The notes below the pieces were generated by a model. The model was not told the origin of the DNA. It was given only the letters and a program-made list of their open reading frames with translations, and did not search any database. The translations under genes were made by a program, and so were the position numbers. From Selaginella moellendorffii (lineage: Eukaryota; Streptophyta; Lycopodiopsida; Selaginellales; Selaginellaceae): DNA of 64,000 nt. Where the stretch lies: positions 352,790 through 416,789 of the forward strand of contig NW_003314353.1 of assembly GCF_000143415.4 (NCBI RefSeq), read 5' to 3'. Below are positions 44,320 through 56,190 of the stretch, in pieces; positions within the stretch are counted from its first letter, which is position 1, and every line of letters starts with the position of its first letter.

Positions 44320-45050
44320 ATGGCAATTTCCCTGGCCCCTCAAGACTCCTCCTTGATGGATGCCATCAGAAACGATCTTCAATCCGATGATCTCGCCAGC
44401 GACATTTTCCCCCATCTTCAAGCTGGACACCCTGTGACTCCCGACTGCCGGCAATTTGACGAGTTCGAGTTCTTAGATGGCTTATTATACCATGGGGAGC
44501 AGCTTTACGTTCCTGAAGGTGATGCTCTAAGGTTGGTCCTAATGGCGTGCCACGATAGCCCGACTGTTGGTCACTTTGGCATTGCAAAAACCTATGAGCT
44601 AGTTGCACGGGACTTTTGGTGGCCTCACATGGATGACTACATCAAAGCTTTCATTACCTCCTGTGACACTTGTGCCCGGAATAAGGTACCTCGCCACCTT
44701 CCTTTAGGTTTGCTTCGTTCCCTTCCAGTCCCTTCAGGTCCTTGGGAATCCATCTCTATGGATTTCTTGAGTGATCTTCCGAGTTCTGGAGGCTTCAACA
44801 ACATTTTAGTCGTGGTGGATCGCTTCACAAAGATGGCACACTTCTTGCCATGTACCAAGGAGTTTTCGGGCGAGGACATGGCAAAACTGGTATTCATGGA
44901 AATTTTCCAACTTCATGGGATTCCTACAGATGTGGTTTCAGATCGGGGGCCTCAGTTCATCTCTCATTTCTGGCAACGGTTTTTGCAGCTGCTTGGAGTG
45001 AAGGCCAACCTCTCTTCGGCGTATCATCCTCAAACTGATGGGCAGTCGGG
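44320..45050 (+). pseudogene. Gypsy integrase, truncated
   Basis: In frame with the pol segment before it. An HHCC zinc-binding region (H in HDSP and GHFG, C in CDTC, about 44551-44690) is followed by the catalytic core with D in SMDFL (about 44759) and D in VSDRGPQF (about 44941). The frame leaves the element at SSAYHPQTDGQSG (45050), just before the catalytic Glu, and runs into inverted family A LTR. The open frame to 45237 is therefore chimeric in its last 60 codons. Confidence 0.85.
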
Positions 45051-46097
45051 CATATGCCACATGTCTAAAGGACAGTGGTATGGAACCCAAGGTTCAAGGC
45101 CTTGGGCCACTAAACAAAGGAACGATGCCAAACTCCCAAGCATGGAGCCTAGGAGCAACAAAACCGAACCATGGAGCAACTCCCGAGCATATAGCCGAAG
45201 GAGCGAAGGGACAGAAGCCCGGAGCGACTTAGTATAGTCCTAGAGCAACTAGCGTCCCAATGCTAGGACCAACACGCAAAACGTAGCCAAACGGAGTCTG
45301 GCGCTATTTCGGCATACCGGTGGTTTAACGCGAGGACATGGGTACTCCACCAGCTAGCATGGAATGGAACTTGGGCTTAGACCCAAGCCAGACGCAGAAC
45401 AAGGACAGGCATGCAAGCGAGAGTTAGACTATGCCTCAGGTTAGTCAGCCATACCCGACCTACCCACTATCCCTACTATACATTTGGAACCCCCCACAAC
45501 CCCCCCCCTTTAGGAACACACGCTTTGGGCTTTCACCCCAAGCCTCCCTTAGTATTAGGAGTTAGTCTCTGGGACAAGCTGGGACAAGCTCAAAACTTAC
45601 TAAATATGGAATGTCCCTAGATTGTGAATTTGGACATGGGACAAACACCATTGTGTTCAGGCTAATCTCTACATTCCGTAGATATGCCAAATGAGCGAAT
45701 CTAAACACTTTCCATAAATAGCATTTGGGACCGAAATGAGACTAACACAAAGGGCATGATAGTGAGGGTGTTTGGCAGACACGGTAAGCTATCATGTAGC
45801 GATATTGAGAGACTAGTCTCAATACACAAGGGTTCTTGTCACTAGCTAGTGCAAAACATAACGAGACGGGAACTCCTTACCGGGCTAAATATGTTTAGCT
45901 AATAACACGTAGGAATTCCATCCTTATGCTCGTCCGATCTAAGTACACTTGAAATACCTAATTAACTCCACTAGCACAAAAGGGACTGATAAAGGGCCCA
46001 ACAATACCAACCCCCTGCCGTTGTGGCAGTAAGGAAAGAATATCCGAAAGGACTAGCCGACAGGTAACTTTCAATACCCGAAATCACATTCGCGACA
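45051..46097 (-). repeat. 5' LTR of A2, truncated
   Basis: Inverted family A LTR from CATATGCC at 45051 to GCGACA at 46097. It lacks the last roughly 100 bp, of which about 18 remain on the other side of the gypsy element. A C run at about 45500-45508 corresponds to the family's G run. Confidence 0.82.
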
Positions 46098-46829
46098 TAG
46101 ATGGAGGTCGCAAGATATGTAAATATGCACACTAGTGTATATATAAGAGTATATTCTAGGTTTTGTCATAGTTGAAGCATAATGGAGTGAGAGCATTTGG
46201 AGTCCATAGGCAAAAAAGGGCAATACCTATAGGCAATCAAATTCCATAGTGATTGTAGTAAATAGGGTGCTTGTTAGAGTAACATATTAAAGTATGAAAT
46301 AATGCAAGGGATAAAGATATAAAGATTGACCCTAAATGTGTGAAATCCTAGACACACCTAATCTCTCAAACTTTGAAGAATTCCTCAAGCACATGGCTAA
46401 TTCATCTATAAACCTCTATCTAAGCTTTGCTAGGGCTATTTAGGCATGTCTAGGCATGTCTAGGTTTTAGGCTGAAAGTTAGTGTAGGGATTGACTTGGG
46501 GGCCATATTTATATATACTTTTGACTTTATTAATTATAAATATGTCTAGATAAAATAGCTATTATAGTCAAGTAATTGCTCATTTTTCAATTGGTTTAAG
46601 AGGAGAGAGGTAAGGTGTGCTACACTAACAGCTAGTGTAAGTGTAAGTAATATAAAGGCATAGTTTTGTGGTTGCTTAGTCCTAGCATTTGCATCCTTGT
46701 ATACTAGAGCATGGCAATTGAGCACATAAACTGGAACACACATCAATGTGCTATAGGGCCATAACTTAGCTTGATATGAATGACAATTTTACATTTATAG
46801 ATATGTTGCTTATTGGGAGCATGATGCAT
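46098..46829. other. AT-rich, no gene
   Basis: No coding region or repeat recognised. A CTAGGCATGT pair at 46442-46461 is the only small repeat noticed. Confidence 0.5.
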
Positions 46830-47190
46830 TAGTTGGTTCAGGTATTGAGAAATACTTGTTTCAGTCCTTTTGGACATTCTCTCCTTACAGATATGATAGT
46901 AGAAGATTGATATAATTAGTTCCCTTCATTAGTCTCTTTTGTGTTAGTAGAGTTAATTGGGCATTTCAATTGTACTTACACTTGATAAGCATAAGAATAA
47001 AATTCCTATATGCTAGCTAAAAATATATAGCTTGATAAAAAGTTTTTGTTTTGTTGTATTTTGCACTAGCTAGTGATAAATTGCATATTGAGCACTAGTC
47101 CCTCAATATCGCTACTTGTGTTTAACAAACAATTTTGTTATCATACCTCATATATTAATCTTATTGCAGTCCCATTAGCTATTTTTTTTA
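46830..47190 (+). repeat. Old family A LTR relic
   Basis: Clearly diverged but colinear with 1030-1380 of A1: CAGTCCTTTTGGACATTC, then GCATAAGAATAAAATTCCTA, then CCCTCAATATCGCTA and the CATTAATCTTATT-type block. Ends are not definable. It shows that family A has been in this genome for a long time. Confidence 0.65.
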
Positions 47191-48099
47191 TCAAGGTGTA
47201 GAGTAGCCACTATTGCTATCAATGGCAATAGTAGCAGCATTAGTTGTAGCAACCAAAACCACAACCACAATAACACCATCAATTGAAAGAGAAATGTAAA
47301 GATGCTAATAGCTACCACAAGGGACTAGCAAGAAGAAGAAGAAAAAGAAGAGATTAGTGTGGGAAGTGTTGAGTTACTTCCACAAATTCAAACCTCAACA
47401 TATTTACCTTTTTTACATTTTTCTTCTAGCAACTTCATTGCCATGACTGGTTCAAAAGTATTTTTTGGCTCCCCAATCTCCCTAAAGCCCTCACTTTTAG
47501 CAGTAACATGAGATATAATATCTAAAAGAATAAATAATATGAGGTATTCAAAAACTACAACTATTGGAAGTAATGTTGGTGTAATACAACCAACAATGAT
47601 ATCTTGCTATTGCATATGGGTTGTTGCTGCAATCTACTCTCTAATCTGCAATCTAATCTGAGTATATGGAACAACTCATAATAACCACTGACCTGACATC
47701 GGGTTCATTCTAAAGCACACTCCATTGTACTGTTATGTCGTGCAATTTGTAGATGCAATTGTTTTAACGTGCCAAAGGGTTGGACAAATAAAAAGTTCAA
47801 TTAGATATGAAGAAAACATGACCATACTGCTATGTATGTCAATAAAATCTCCATCCATCTGTAAAAATACCAATTTAATTAGATTGAAAAGTAGTAGTTC
47901 ATATCTTACAGTCTGCTTGATTGTTAATTGCTTTGTTTGCTTCATTTCTTGTTGAAACATTCTCATTAAATGTATGTAAAACTCAAGTTATAGTAGCATT
48001 TGAAGACTATATAACTATTTCATAAAGAGATTATGATTGACACTTTTCTTATAAGCAACAATTGGTTTTCTTCTTGCAAATAAATTTATTGATTGTTGA
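47191..48099. other. AT-rich, no gene
   Basis: It contains a GAAGAAGAAG-type purine stretch (about 47328-47355). Short open frames at 47725-47966 lie opposite each other on both strands and match nothing I know. Confidence 0.45.
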
Positions 48100-48468
48100 G
48101 TGAGGAGTCTTTTTCTGATTTACCTGATCATGAGAGACTATCACCTTATAAACTATAAGTTTATTTATATTGTGAATGTTTCTTGCAAATTACAGTTTGC
48201 AGTAAATAAGAAGATGTTCATTGTTAGATACAATGATCACCAAATCATAGAGAAAGCAATGATTATGGATGTAGGCCCCAATGCTCAAACTCATTTTAAA
48301 AGGCTTAAACTGGATCAAGTGAAAGTGAAGGAGATAAATCATGTTTACAATATTGTCAAGTTACTAGAACCATCGAAAACAGAATTGATAACATATGTAC
48401 AACTTGAATATTGGGTGGTCATGGTTAAGAAGGCCAATCTTCAGAAAATCACAAGCTTGAAAATCTAG
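48100..48468 (+). CDS. Short ORF, unknown, possibly an old gene fragment
   Basis: 122 codons, long for such AT-rich DNA. The first 30 residues are hydrophobic. The rest is mixed, with KKMFIVRYNDHQIIEKAM and HVYNIVKLLEPSKTEL. I do not recognise a family. It may be an exon remnant or a chance frame. Confidence 0.25.
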   Translation: MRSLFLIYLIMRDYHLINYKFIYIVNVSCKLQFAVNKKMFIVRYNDHQIIEKAMIMDVGPNAQTHFKRLKLDQVKVKEINHVYNIVKLLEPSKTELITYVQLEYWVVMVKKANLQKITSLKI

Positions 48469-48811
48469 CTATTTGAAGGCCATAATAGTATATATGAAAA
48501 TATAAATCATAAGGTATGATTCTTTGTACTTGCAAATTAAACTAATTCTATTTGGTTTTACAGTAAGACTTTCTAAACATCCAAAAGAAGTTTTCGACTA
48601 AATTAAAAAAATCTATCTTTATTGTAAATGCCACATGATTGTAAAGAATGTTTGTCAACCTAGACTATACTTGAAAAGAAAATATGTTTCCATTGAACCA
48701 CAATGCGTTCATGACATCGTAAGCAAACAACAAAGTACTAAGTTTTTTATTTTAGGAGTTTTAAGATGTTTGACTAGATTTACAAGAATTTTCTTCATAA
48801 AGATCTTATTC
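48469..48811. other. AT-rich, no gene
   Basis: Nothing recognised except the 79-codon frame 48635-48874, which overlaps the minus-strand relic. Confidence 0.45.
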
Positions 48812-50337
48812 TCAAGAATTTTTACATTCTTGAAGCAGCTTGGAAGAGCTGAGCAGCCTGTGTGGCAGCTCTAGCTCATGTTGTCGATCTTGCTCTAGCT
48901 CCCTGCATCGTTCCTGGTCTGGACACTCCCTGCTGTGATGTTTGTGGTGCTGAGGCATGGTGTTGTCATCAACTGGCACTTCTGTGGGTGGGGATGCTGG
49001 CCCTTCTTGCTTGGCATGAACTGCTACACCATTGGTCGGGGTGCTTATAGAGTCAAGATTGATTTCTTGACTTTGTTCCTGACTCTTTTCCTCCGGTTTT
49101 TCCTTGGAAATGATGCTTTTGATTTGGCTTGTGGTTGATTTTGTCCTGTTCTTTGGAGGTGAGACTGTTGTGATCTTGGTCCTTTTTGCTGGTGGAGTCG
49201 TCATCGGTGACATTGCTCCTTTGAAGTGAGTGTGACACAGGTCCTGGCAGGGTCCTTCACACTTTTTTATTCGGCTCCCGTCGTCATCTTGGCTGTGGTT
49301 GCGAAGGCTCCTTCTTGTCCTCTTCTTCTTCTTGCTCCTCTTCATATTCTTTGTTGGATTTATGGAGCAGATCCTCCCTTCTCTTTGACGCACATTCCTG
49401 CTTTCTTCTAGTTTGCAGTGTTGCTGGAGGTACTTTCACACTGAGTGGAAATGTTAAGTTGAAGGCTGGTACAAGTGCAGCAACATAGGGGAGTGTGAGT
49501 GTTTCACATTTCTGGCCACCGTGGATCAGTTTCGTAGCTGAGTGGATTTCCTTGATGAGTTTTTCGTGGAGGTAGCTTGCAATGTTCACTTTGATTTTGT
49601 GTTGCAAGTTGTCATAGAGGATTATGATGGCTTTGCTGGCAGAGCTACTTGACATGCACATTTTGAGAGTTGAGATGAGAAACTTGAGCCTTGGCTTTGC
49701 CTCATCGGTGACATTGCTCATTTGAAGTGAGCTTCTAGAGTTGTAATTCTCGATGATCTTGATGCACCCTGGTGGCATCCTTTTTGTTCACGATATGGAT
49801 ATGACTTGCTTTCTGCCAATTAGAAGCTTGAATACCCATGTGATGTAGCCTGTGGTAAAGATATATTTGTGTTCTTAGGCACACACCATTTCTTCTTGAA
49901 AAGCTAGAAGCATTTTCTTTGCGATGTCAATATTGTACTCTTTCTCCATGATGTAGGAGAACTTGTAGAGGCTGACCTCATGCAACCAGTCATCAAGTGC
50001 CCTTGTCCTCTTCTATGCTGGATTACAGGTGAAGAGGAGATTTGCACTCTCTAGACTCATTGCTGTTGGCTCGAAGATGAACTCCTTTGTGAGAGGGCAC
50101 ATTGCCGTGCTGTGTTGCTTCCCCATTGCTTGATCTCAGTGCTCGGAGATATAGCCTGGGTTTTGCCCTTTGCCTAGAGTGTTGCCTTGTAGTAACTTTC
50201 TTGAGTTTTCTCTTTGTTGGGGTGGTAGTGTTGGAGAAGCTTGCTTCATGTTGGTCTTTAGCATGTTTGTTAAGAGATTCATTGGTCTTTAAATCTTGTT
50301 TTTGGTTGAAGTTCCTCAAGTTGTCATTTTTCTTCAT
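48812..50337 (-). pseudogene. Extra ORF region downstream of integrase in relic G1
   Basis: Three overlapping minus-strand frames (50023-50337, 49284-49778, 48812-49393) are far longer than the background. They encode a hydrophilic protein: a helical part (about 49778-49440), then a Lys/Glu-rich tail. The segment RSSLQMSNVTDEA (about 49735-49700) is echoed by SLQRSNVTDDDST (about 49232-49195), a 25-bp sequence repeat. No membrane segment is evident, so it is not obviously env-like. It lies where some plant gypsy lineages carry a third ORF. Function unknown. Confidence 0.45.
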
Positions 50338-50372
50338 ATTGCTTTCTTGGCTTGATTCTTCAAATTCTTCCT

Positions 50373-50489
50373 TGTGTTGAATTTTTGAACTTGAGCTTCA
50401 TGTTTCTTGATTGTGTTGAGTTCTTGAGTTTGAACTTTGTAAACCTTGAATGTGTTGAATTCTTGAGGTTGAGTCTTCATAATCTTGAT
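50373..50489. repeat. Three tandem 39-bp repeats
   Basis: Units 50373-50411, 50412-50450 and 50451-50489 each start TGTGTTGA(A/G)TT(T/C)TTGA. The + strand frame reads as a 13-residue repeat (CVEFLxLxxxxLx), but this is on the strand opposite the relic's genes and probably is not coding. Confidence 0.85.
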
Positions 50490-50559
50490 CTCTTGATCTT
50501 CAAAGTTAAAACCTTCATTACTTTCAAGGTTGTTATTGATGATATTTGAGTCATACGAT

Positions 50560-52885
50560 TGGTATTTCTTGAGCTTGTTGAGGTTGACAGTTTAGAGATG
50601 CTTGTCATTGAGTGTTGCGATTGCTACCATTTTCAGAGCTTTGAATTCTTGGATGAGGAATAATCTTTCCCATCTTAACTTCACTTTGGAGCCAATTTTC
50701 TTGATGTTTCTTCAAAACTAAAGTATTTGATCATTGATCTTGAATTTTTCATTTTTCTTTAGTTTTCTTTTTCTGCCGTGGTTGGCTTTTCTTTGAGCTT
50801 GAATGGGTTTGAATGTCCAAATTGTTTATAGTCTTTCTTCATTAAATTTTTCTGGCATTGCTAGTCTTCTTTTGATTGATTCTTCTTGGCTGATTTCGTA
50901 GTGTATTACCATTTGCAATGAAGGAACAATGTCCTCGAGTGGTGTTAGGGCTTCTAAGCTGTAGGCGAGCTTGAATGGTATCAAATTTGTTAAAACCTTA
51001 TATGTAGTTGAATATACCCATAGGGCATCATAGATGTGATCATCCTAATCTTTTTTATTTGTCTTTACAATTTTCTTGAGGATGTTTTTGAGTGTCTTGT
51101 TTGTAGACTTTGTTTAACTGTTGCTTTGAGGGTAGTATGGTGTTGAAGCCTTGTGCTTGGTCATGAATTCTTAAGTTAGAATCTTGATGTTTTTGTTGAT
51201 GAAGTGTGTTCATCGATTCGTGACAGGTTCTAGAGGAAGGCTATATCTTATGATGATATTTTCATAGATGAACTATGCTATATTATTTGCTGTTATAATC
51301 TTCATTGATTGAGCTTCAACCCATTTTGTTATGTAGTTAGTCACTATAAGGATGTGCTTGTTTTGTTTGGAACTTGTTATGAGTGGTTCAACAAAGTCAA
51401 GTCCCCATTGTTGAAATGGTTCTAGTGGTGTTGTTGGATGAAGCTCTTGAGTTTATTTCTTCGGTGTGTACTTAGTTTATTGATAAATATCACATTCTTG
51501 ATAAAATTTTACTAAGTCATGCCAAAGTGTTAGCCACTAGAGTTTTGCTTGCAAAATCTTGCAAGCTATGATTTTTTCTGCAAAGTGGCCTCTTGCTTGT
51601 CCATAGTGGGCTTCTTTGAGTAGATCTTAAGTTTCTTTAAGTTGTATACATCTTCATAGTACATTGTCTCATCCTTTCTTGTATAGTCTTCTTCCCATGA
51701 TTGAATATAGCCTTGTCCTCAAGATAAATTATTTACAGTGATTAGAGGTGGAGTATTAACTTGGTATTGTTACTATTGTGAGGTAGTAGTAGATGTCATT
51801 TGTCCATGTTAGTGATGTGTGCATGCAAAGTATGTTGGAGTCAGGAAAGTTATCCATATTGTATTTCAGTTGTTCGCCAGATGTAATGCAATTGAGGTGG
51901 TTGGCTTGTTCATATTGTTTACCGAGTTTGTGAATAATCTCAAAGTTGTATTCTTGAAGCAATAAGAACTATCGGGAAATTTTATTGGTAAGGATGGTCT
52001 TGTTAAGGAAGTGTAGAAGTGTTTTATGGTCAACCATGATCTTGACTTTGGTGTAGAGTAGGTAGTGTCTAAACTTTTGTAATGCATAGATCATTCCTAA
52101 GGCTTATTTTTTGGTGATGGTGTAATTCATCTCAGCTGAGTTGAGTCTTTAGCTAGTAGAGTAAATTGGTCAATCTTTAAGGTCTTATTGTTGTTGAGAA
52201 AGTATTGCTCTGATGGCGTAATTGGAGGTATCGACTTGTGTGTTGAAGTTTTTGTCCTAGTTTGGTTGGGTGAGTACTATAGCTCTTGTCAATGAATTCT
52301 TGACCACGTTGAATGCTTATTGACAGTCTTGAATCCAATCGTAGATATGATTTTTCTTAAGAAGCTTTGTAAAGGGTTTTGCAATCTTTGCAATCTTTAA
52401 TGAAGCATTGATGGTATCCCATTTTGCCAAAGAAAGATCGTAGTTTAGTGATGTTTTTTGGATGTTGCATGTTGATGATGGCAAGTGTTTTAGCTTTGTC
52501 AATGAGGATGCCTTCTTTGCAGATAATGTGTCCAAGTAGGATGCCAAATTTGACGAAAAAGGTAGATTTCTTGGGGTTTAAGGTGATGTTGTTCTCTCAA
52601 CATTTGATGAAGCATTTCTCGAGATGTTGGAGATGTTCTTTGTTGTTGAAGACACTAAAGTCATCCATAAAAACTCACATGAAGTTGGTGAGGTAGTCTC
52701 GAAATATGTTGGTGATGATTCTCTAGAAGTAAATGGTGCATTAGAAAGACCAAAAGGCATTTATAAATAAGCATAAGCACTAATGAAGGCTGTCTTGTGC
52801 TGGTCTTTAGATGTGATGTGAACTTGATTGTAACCGCTAAGACTGTCGTGTTCAGCTACTGTGTCAAGAATTTCATTGGAGAATG
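50560..52885 (-). pseudogene. Decayed gypsy relic G1: reverse transcriptase, RNase H, integrase
   Basis: Read on the minus strand: LSGYNQVHITSKDQHKTAFI (about 52860), MPFGLSNAP (52760), VFMDDFSVF (about 52668, active site F-M-D-D), LLQEYNFEIIHKLGKQYEQA (about 51960, end of RNase H), and integrase pieces DFVEPL, HILIVTNYITKWVEAQ and EFMTKHKASTPYYPQSN (about 51400-51150). Many stops and frame changes. The FxDDFSVF form and order suggest a plant Ty3/gypsy lineage of the Tat/Athila type, but that is a guess. Confidence 0.75.
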
Positions 52886-52899
52886 GAATTGGACATGTA

Positions 52900-54790
52900 T
52901 ATGGGAGAGAATCATGATAGATATGAAGAAAGTGTGGAATAAAGATCGAATGCACCACTAAAAGTAAATGATCATTAGTCCCTATAATATAAAAAAAACC
53001 ATCCTCAAGGTGATATTGAAAATGTAAATGCCAAAATGACAAGTCATCAATAAGTGATGTAAGATTCTCAAACCCATTAAGAAGCCTTCAAATATATAGC
53101 TCAATCGTTTGAACCTTATGAACCTCGTCGAAGAGAGATTTAAATCTTGCTTTACACGTTATGGACATTGAATGTTAAATACAACAACTACCAACAACAC
53201 GGAATCCTCGTCCAAAAAATCCACAAATGCTAGAATAATAGGTTTTACAAAAATATGAGAAGAGAGTGAAAAAGGAAGAGGAGCTTAAGAAAGGGTATCA
53301 GTATTAGCCATAAAACTCCCCAAGTGATGAACAACATCAAAATTATATATCTAAAACTTCAAAGTCTACCGAAGTTCTTCCACTTTAATAATAAAGTAAC
53401 TGTAGCATGATCACCTCCTAGTAATGTCCAAAAATTATGTAGATATGCATGAAATTTCTCAAAACCCCAAATTGTTGCTAAACACTCTCTCTGTTGTGGA
53501 GTAGTTCACCTCCATTGATTGTACTGTACGGCTGATATATACAATAGGATGACACTAACAAAGCACACTCTAGCTCTCTTGCATCAATACACTTCCAAAA
53601 TTGATATCAAAAACATTTATGCACAAAATGAAAAGTCAAGTGTAGTCAAGATATGCCAAAACTAGAGAAGTTGTCAATAACTTTTTGAGATCTATAAACG
53701 CCCTCTCGTAGACTAGATGAAAAATGATGTTTACAACTTCAGTAACACTTACAATAGTGTAGTGTATTAAAAAGATGATCAACAAAATGATTGAGATACT
53801 GCACCTTGCCCAGAAAGTGATGCACATCATTCACACATTTTGGAGTAGGGAATTTTAAAACAGCCACAAGTTTGTCACAATCAATTTACAAACCCTTATA
53901 ATAAATATGGTACCTAAGATAAGTCATGTTCTTGGACCCAGACACACACTTCAACCGCTTTAACTTTAAACCAACTTCCTGTAGCCAATCCAACACTTTA
54001 CGAACATCACGGTTGTGTTCCTCCCACATCCCTTCTGAGTAAATCAAGACATCATCAATGAAGTCAGCAATCACTTTCATCACATTGCAAAAAAATTTGT
54101 CCATCATCCATTAAAAAGTCATCAGAGCATTGTTTAAAACAAACAACATTCCTCACACTATTGATTTCTTGGATTGTCTGGGGTGAAATTATTGGTTCAC
54201 TAAGTTAAATTTTACTTTTAGGTATTAGCAAGTGTCAATGGCTAAAGAAGATATTCCTAAGACTGCTTTTTGTACACCATTTGATTTGTACTAATTCTTG
54301 GTGAGAGGGTACACAAAACAAAACGGCTGAGATATTGCACCTTGCTTAAGAAGCATTACAAATTATTTATACACTTTGGAGTAGGGAACTTGAAAATAGC
54401 TACAAGTTTGTCAATATTAACTTGCAAACTTTCACAAAAAATATGGGACCCAAGATAAGTAGTGTTCTTGGACGCAAATACACACTTTGATCACTTCAGT
54501 TTTAAGCTAACTTCCCGCAACCGATCCAACACTTTATGAACATTATGGATGTCTTCCTCCCATGTCCCTTTTGAGTCAATCAAGACACCATGAATGCAGT
54601 AGACATCTATAGTATATCGCAAAAAACCTCGTTCATCATCCGTTGGAAAGTTGCTGGAGCATTGTTTAAACCAAATGGCATTACCAAAAATTCTTACAAA
54701 CCAAATGGTGTATGAAAAACAGTCTTAAGAATATTTTCCTTGGCCATCAGCACTTGTTAATACCCAAAAGGAAGATCTAATTTGTGTAAA
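52900..54790 (-). pseudogene. Decayed gypsy relic G2: reverse transcriptase to integrase start
   Basis: Minus strand. A first reverse transcriptase piece (about 54780-54330) has VMPFGLNNAPATFQRMMNEVF. A second (54160-53886) has ADFIDDVLIYSEGMWEEH. RNase H follows (ERAFIDLKKLLTTS near 53710, NYSTTERECLATIWGFEKF near 53510), then the start of integrase (HLEDGFFYIIG near 53010). It ends at about 52900 by joining G1. The two reverse transcriptase pieces overlap in content, so two copies or a duplication are involved. Confidence 0.7.
54198..54312 (+). pseudogene. Inverted reverse transcriptase segment inside G2
   Basis: On the plus strand, KLNFTFRY, stop, QVSMAKEDIPKTAFCTPF is the segment that normally precedes the MPFGL motif. 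It lies between minus-strand reverse transcriptase pieces, exactly where the second piece would need it, but inverted. Confidence 0.7.
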
Positions 54791-55650
54791 CTCCTGAGTT
54801 TGGACTTCCTGGGAGGTCACCCAACCCAATACTATTCACACTCAAGGACGATTAACCCTAAATATCCCAAGACCCTTAACCGATTGAAAAAGGAGGTGCA
54901 TTCTTGTTCATGAGCCATTTTCCTTTATATTTGAACCCCATAGATCATCTCTTGAGTCATTCCCTTTGGTTACTTACAACTGGGTGAATCAACGACTTTG
55001 CCTTAGATAATCCAAGAGATCAACAGTGTGAGAAAAAGGGTACACATTCGAGATCGTCACTTCGTTTAATGAACAATAGTTGATGTAAAATGATTACTCC
55101 CATTAGGCTTCATCACAAAATGAGGTTCACACGCTCAAAGACTCTGTTATTTTCAAATAACACCATTTTCTAACATCTCCTTGACATTTACATGTAAAAT
55201 TTTGATCTCTTTTGATGACCGACAATAAACAGGAACTTTGATTGGACGAGCATCCCTAATTAGAATAGAATGACATGTTGCAATCTAGGCCCTATACGAC
55301 AGATCAAAATCAAAGAGATTGGCATACTCCTTCATGAGCCAGCTAACTGCTGCAACACAAAGATTATCAAAGGGATTGGAAGAGGGAATAGAGAAACAAA
55401 ACAGAAACATAGGAGAAAGTAATGGGGAAAAAAAGTGATAGAAGTAGAGGTAGAAACAGAGGGTCAAATAGGAACAAAACTAAGGGGAATGGAAGAAATA
55501 TAAAAAAGTATGAGACAAAGGGGAAAAGTCTTAAAGTCACATTTGGCATGATTGTGTTGCAATTAATCTATACCAAAGATGAAGTTAAAAGCTTCACTTG
55601 GCACCACTTGTAATGACTGTAGCTCAACTCAAGATCGCCCACATACACAA
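54791..55650. other. Possible further gypsy remains, no clear gene
   Basis: The minus strand may continue the start of the G2 reverse transcriptase, but no motif is clear. From 55380 to 55520 the plus strand is purine-rich (GGGGAAAAAAAG, AGAGGTAGAAACAG) and both strands have unremarkable short frames. Confidence 0.4.
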
Positions 55651-55659
55651 CTAAGTCCA

Positions 55660-55760
55660 CTTTATCCTGTGCATATGCATATGTACGGCCATACACACAT
55701 ATGTGTGTGTATATGTCTATGCATATGTCCGGGCATATATCCACATATATGTCTAGGAAA
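55660..55760. repeat. CATATG/CATATGT-rich microsatellite
   Basis: Degenerate alternating purine-pyrimidine repeats (CATATGCATATGT, ACACACATATGTGTGTG). Confidence 0.75.
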
Positions 55761-56027
55761 AATTATAAGAAAAGGAAGATTTAGACAATGCAAAAGCTAT
55801 ATTTAAACTAGAATCCCAAATCCCAACACTCCTTAAGGACAATTAAAATTGCCCCTAATCTCCACCAATATGAGTGGATAGAATATGGAAATGAAATAAA
55901 GAAGTGTGCATATTAAAACCCTAGCTTATATATAGGAGCGAGTGGTTCGGATTGAAACCAATTCGACAGTTACCAAAATCCCACTAAATTAATATTAGTA
56001 AATGGCATTGTAACTGTAGACATGGAC

Positions 56028-56072
56028 CTTATATATATAAAAGGTTTGTAAATATATATTTATATATATATT

Positions 56073-56144
<72 letters not shown>

Positions 56145-56190
56145 TATATATGTATATATATGTATATATGTATATGTATATGTATGTATT
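56028..56190. repeat. TA and TG dinucleotide microsatellite
   Basis: About 30 bp of pure TA, then GTGTGTGTGTGTGTGTGTGT at about 56113-56134, then GTATATAT units. Tyr/Ile/Thr/His repeat frames over it are artefacts. Confidence 0.92.

Larger units (their letters stand above)
40675..45050 (+). mobile_element. Ty3/gypsy retrotransposon, 3'-truncated
   Basis: 5' LTR, gag and pol in the order protease, reverse transcriptase, RNase H, integrase. It is inserted in the 5' LTR of A2 near its end. The right part (end of integrase and the 3' LTR) was deleted together with about 85 bp of the host LTR at 45050. Order and sequence suggest a chromovirus-like element, but the region that would hold a chromodomain is gone. 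It is much more GC-rich in coding parts than its surroundings. It carries a TAG in gag and a TGA in pol, so it is inactive. Confidence 0.9.
34843..46097 (-). mobile_element. Family A element copy A2, inverted, split by a gypsy element
   Basis: Read on the minus strand: 5' LTR 46097-45051 plus its last bases at about 40675-40658, primer-binding site (complement of CTCTGATATCAAA) near 40643-40655, internal region to 35783, polypurine tract 35783-35797, and 3' LTR 35782-34843. The 3' LTR lacks its final 200 bp or so at the inversion junction. The 5' LTR lacks about 85 bp where the gypsy element's right part was lost. No coding genes are seen in the internal region, as in A1. Confidence 0.82.
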
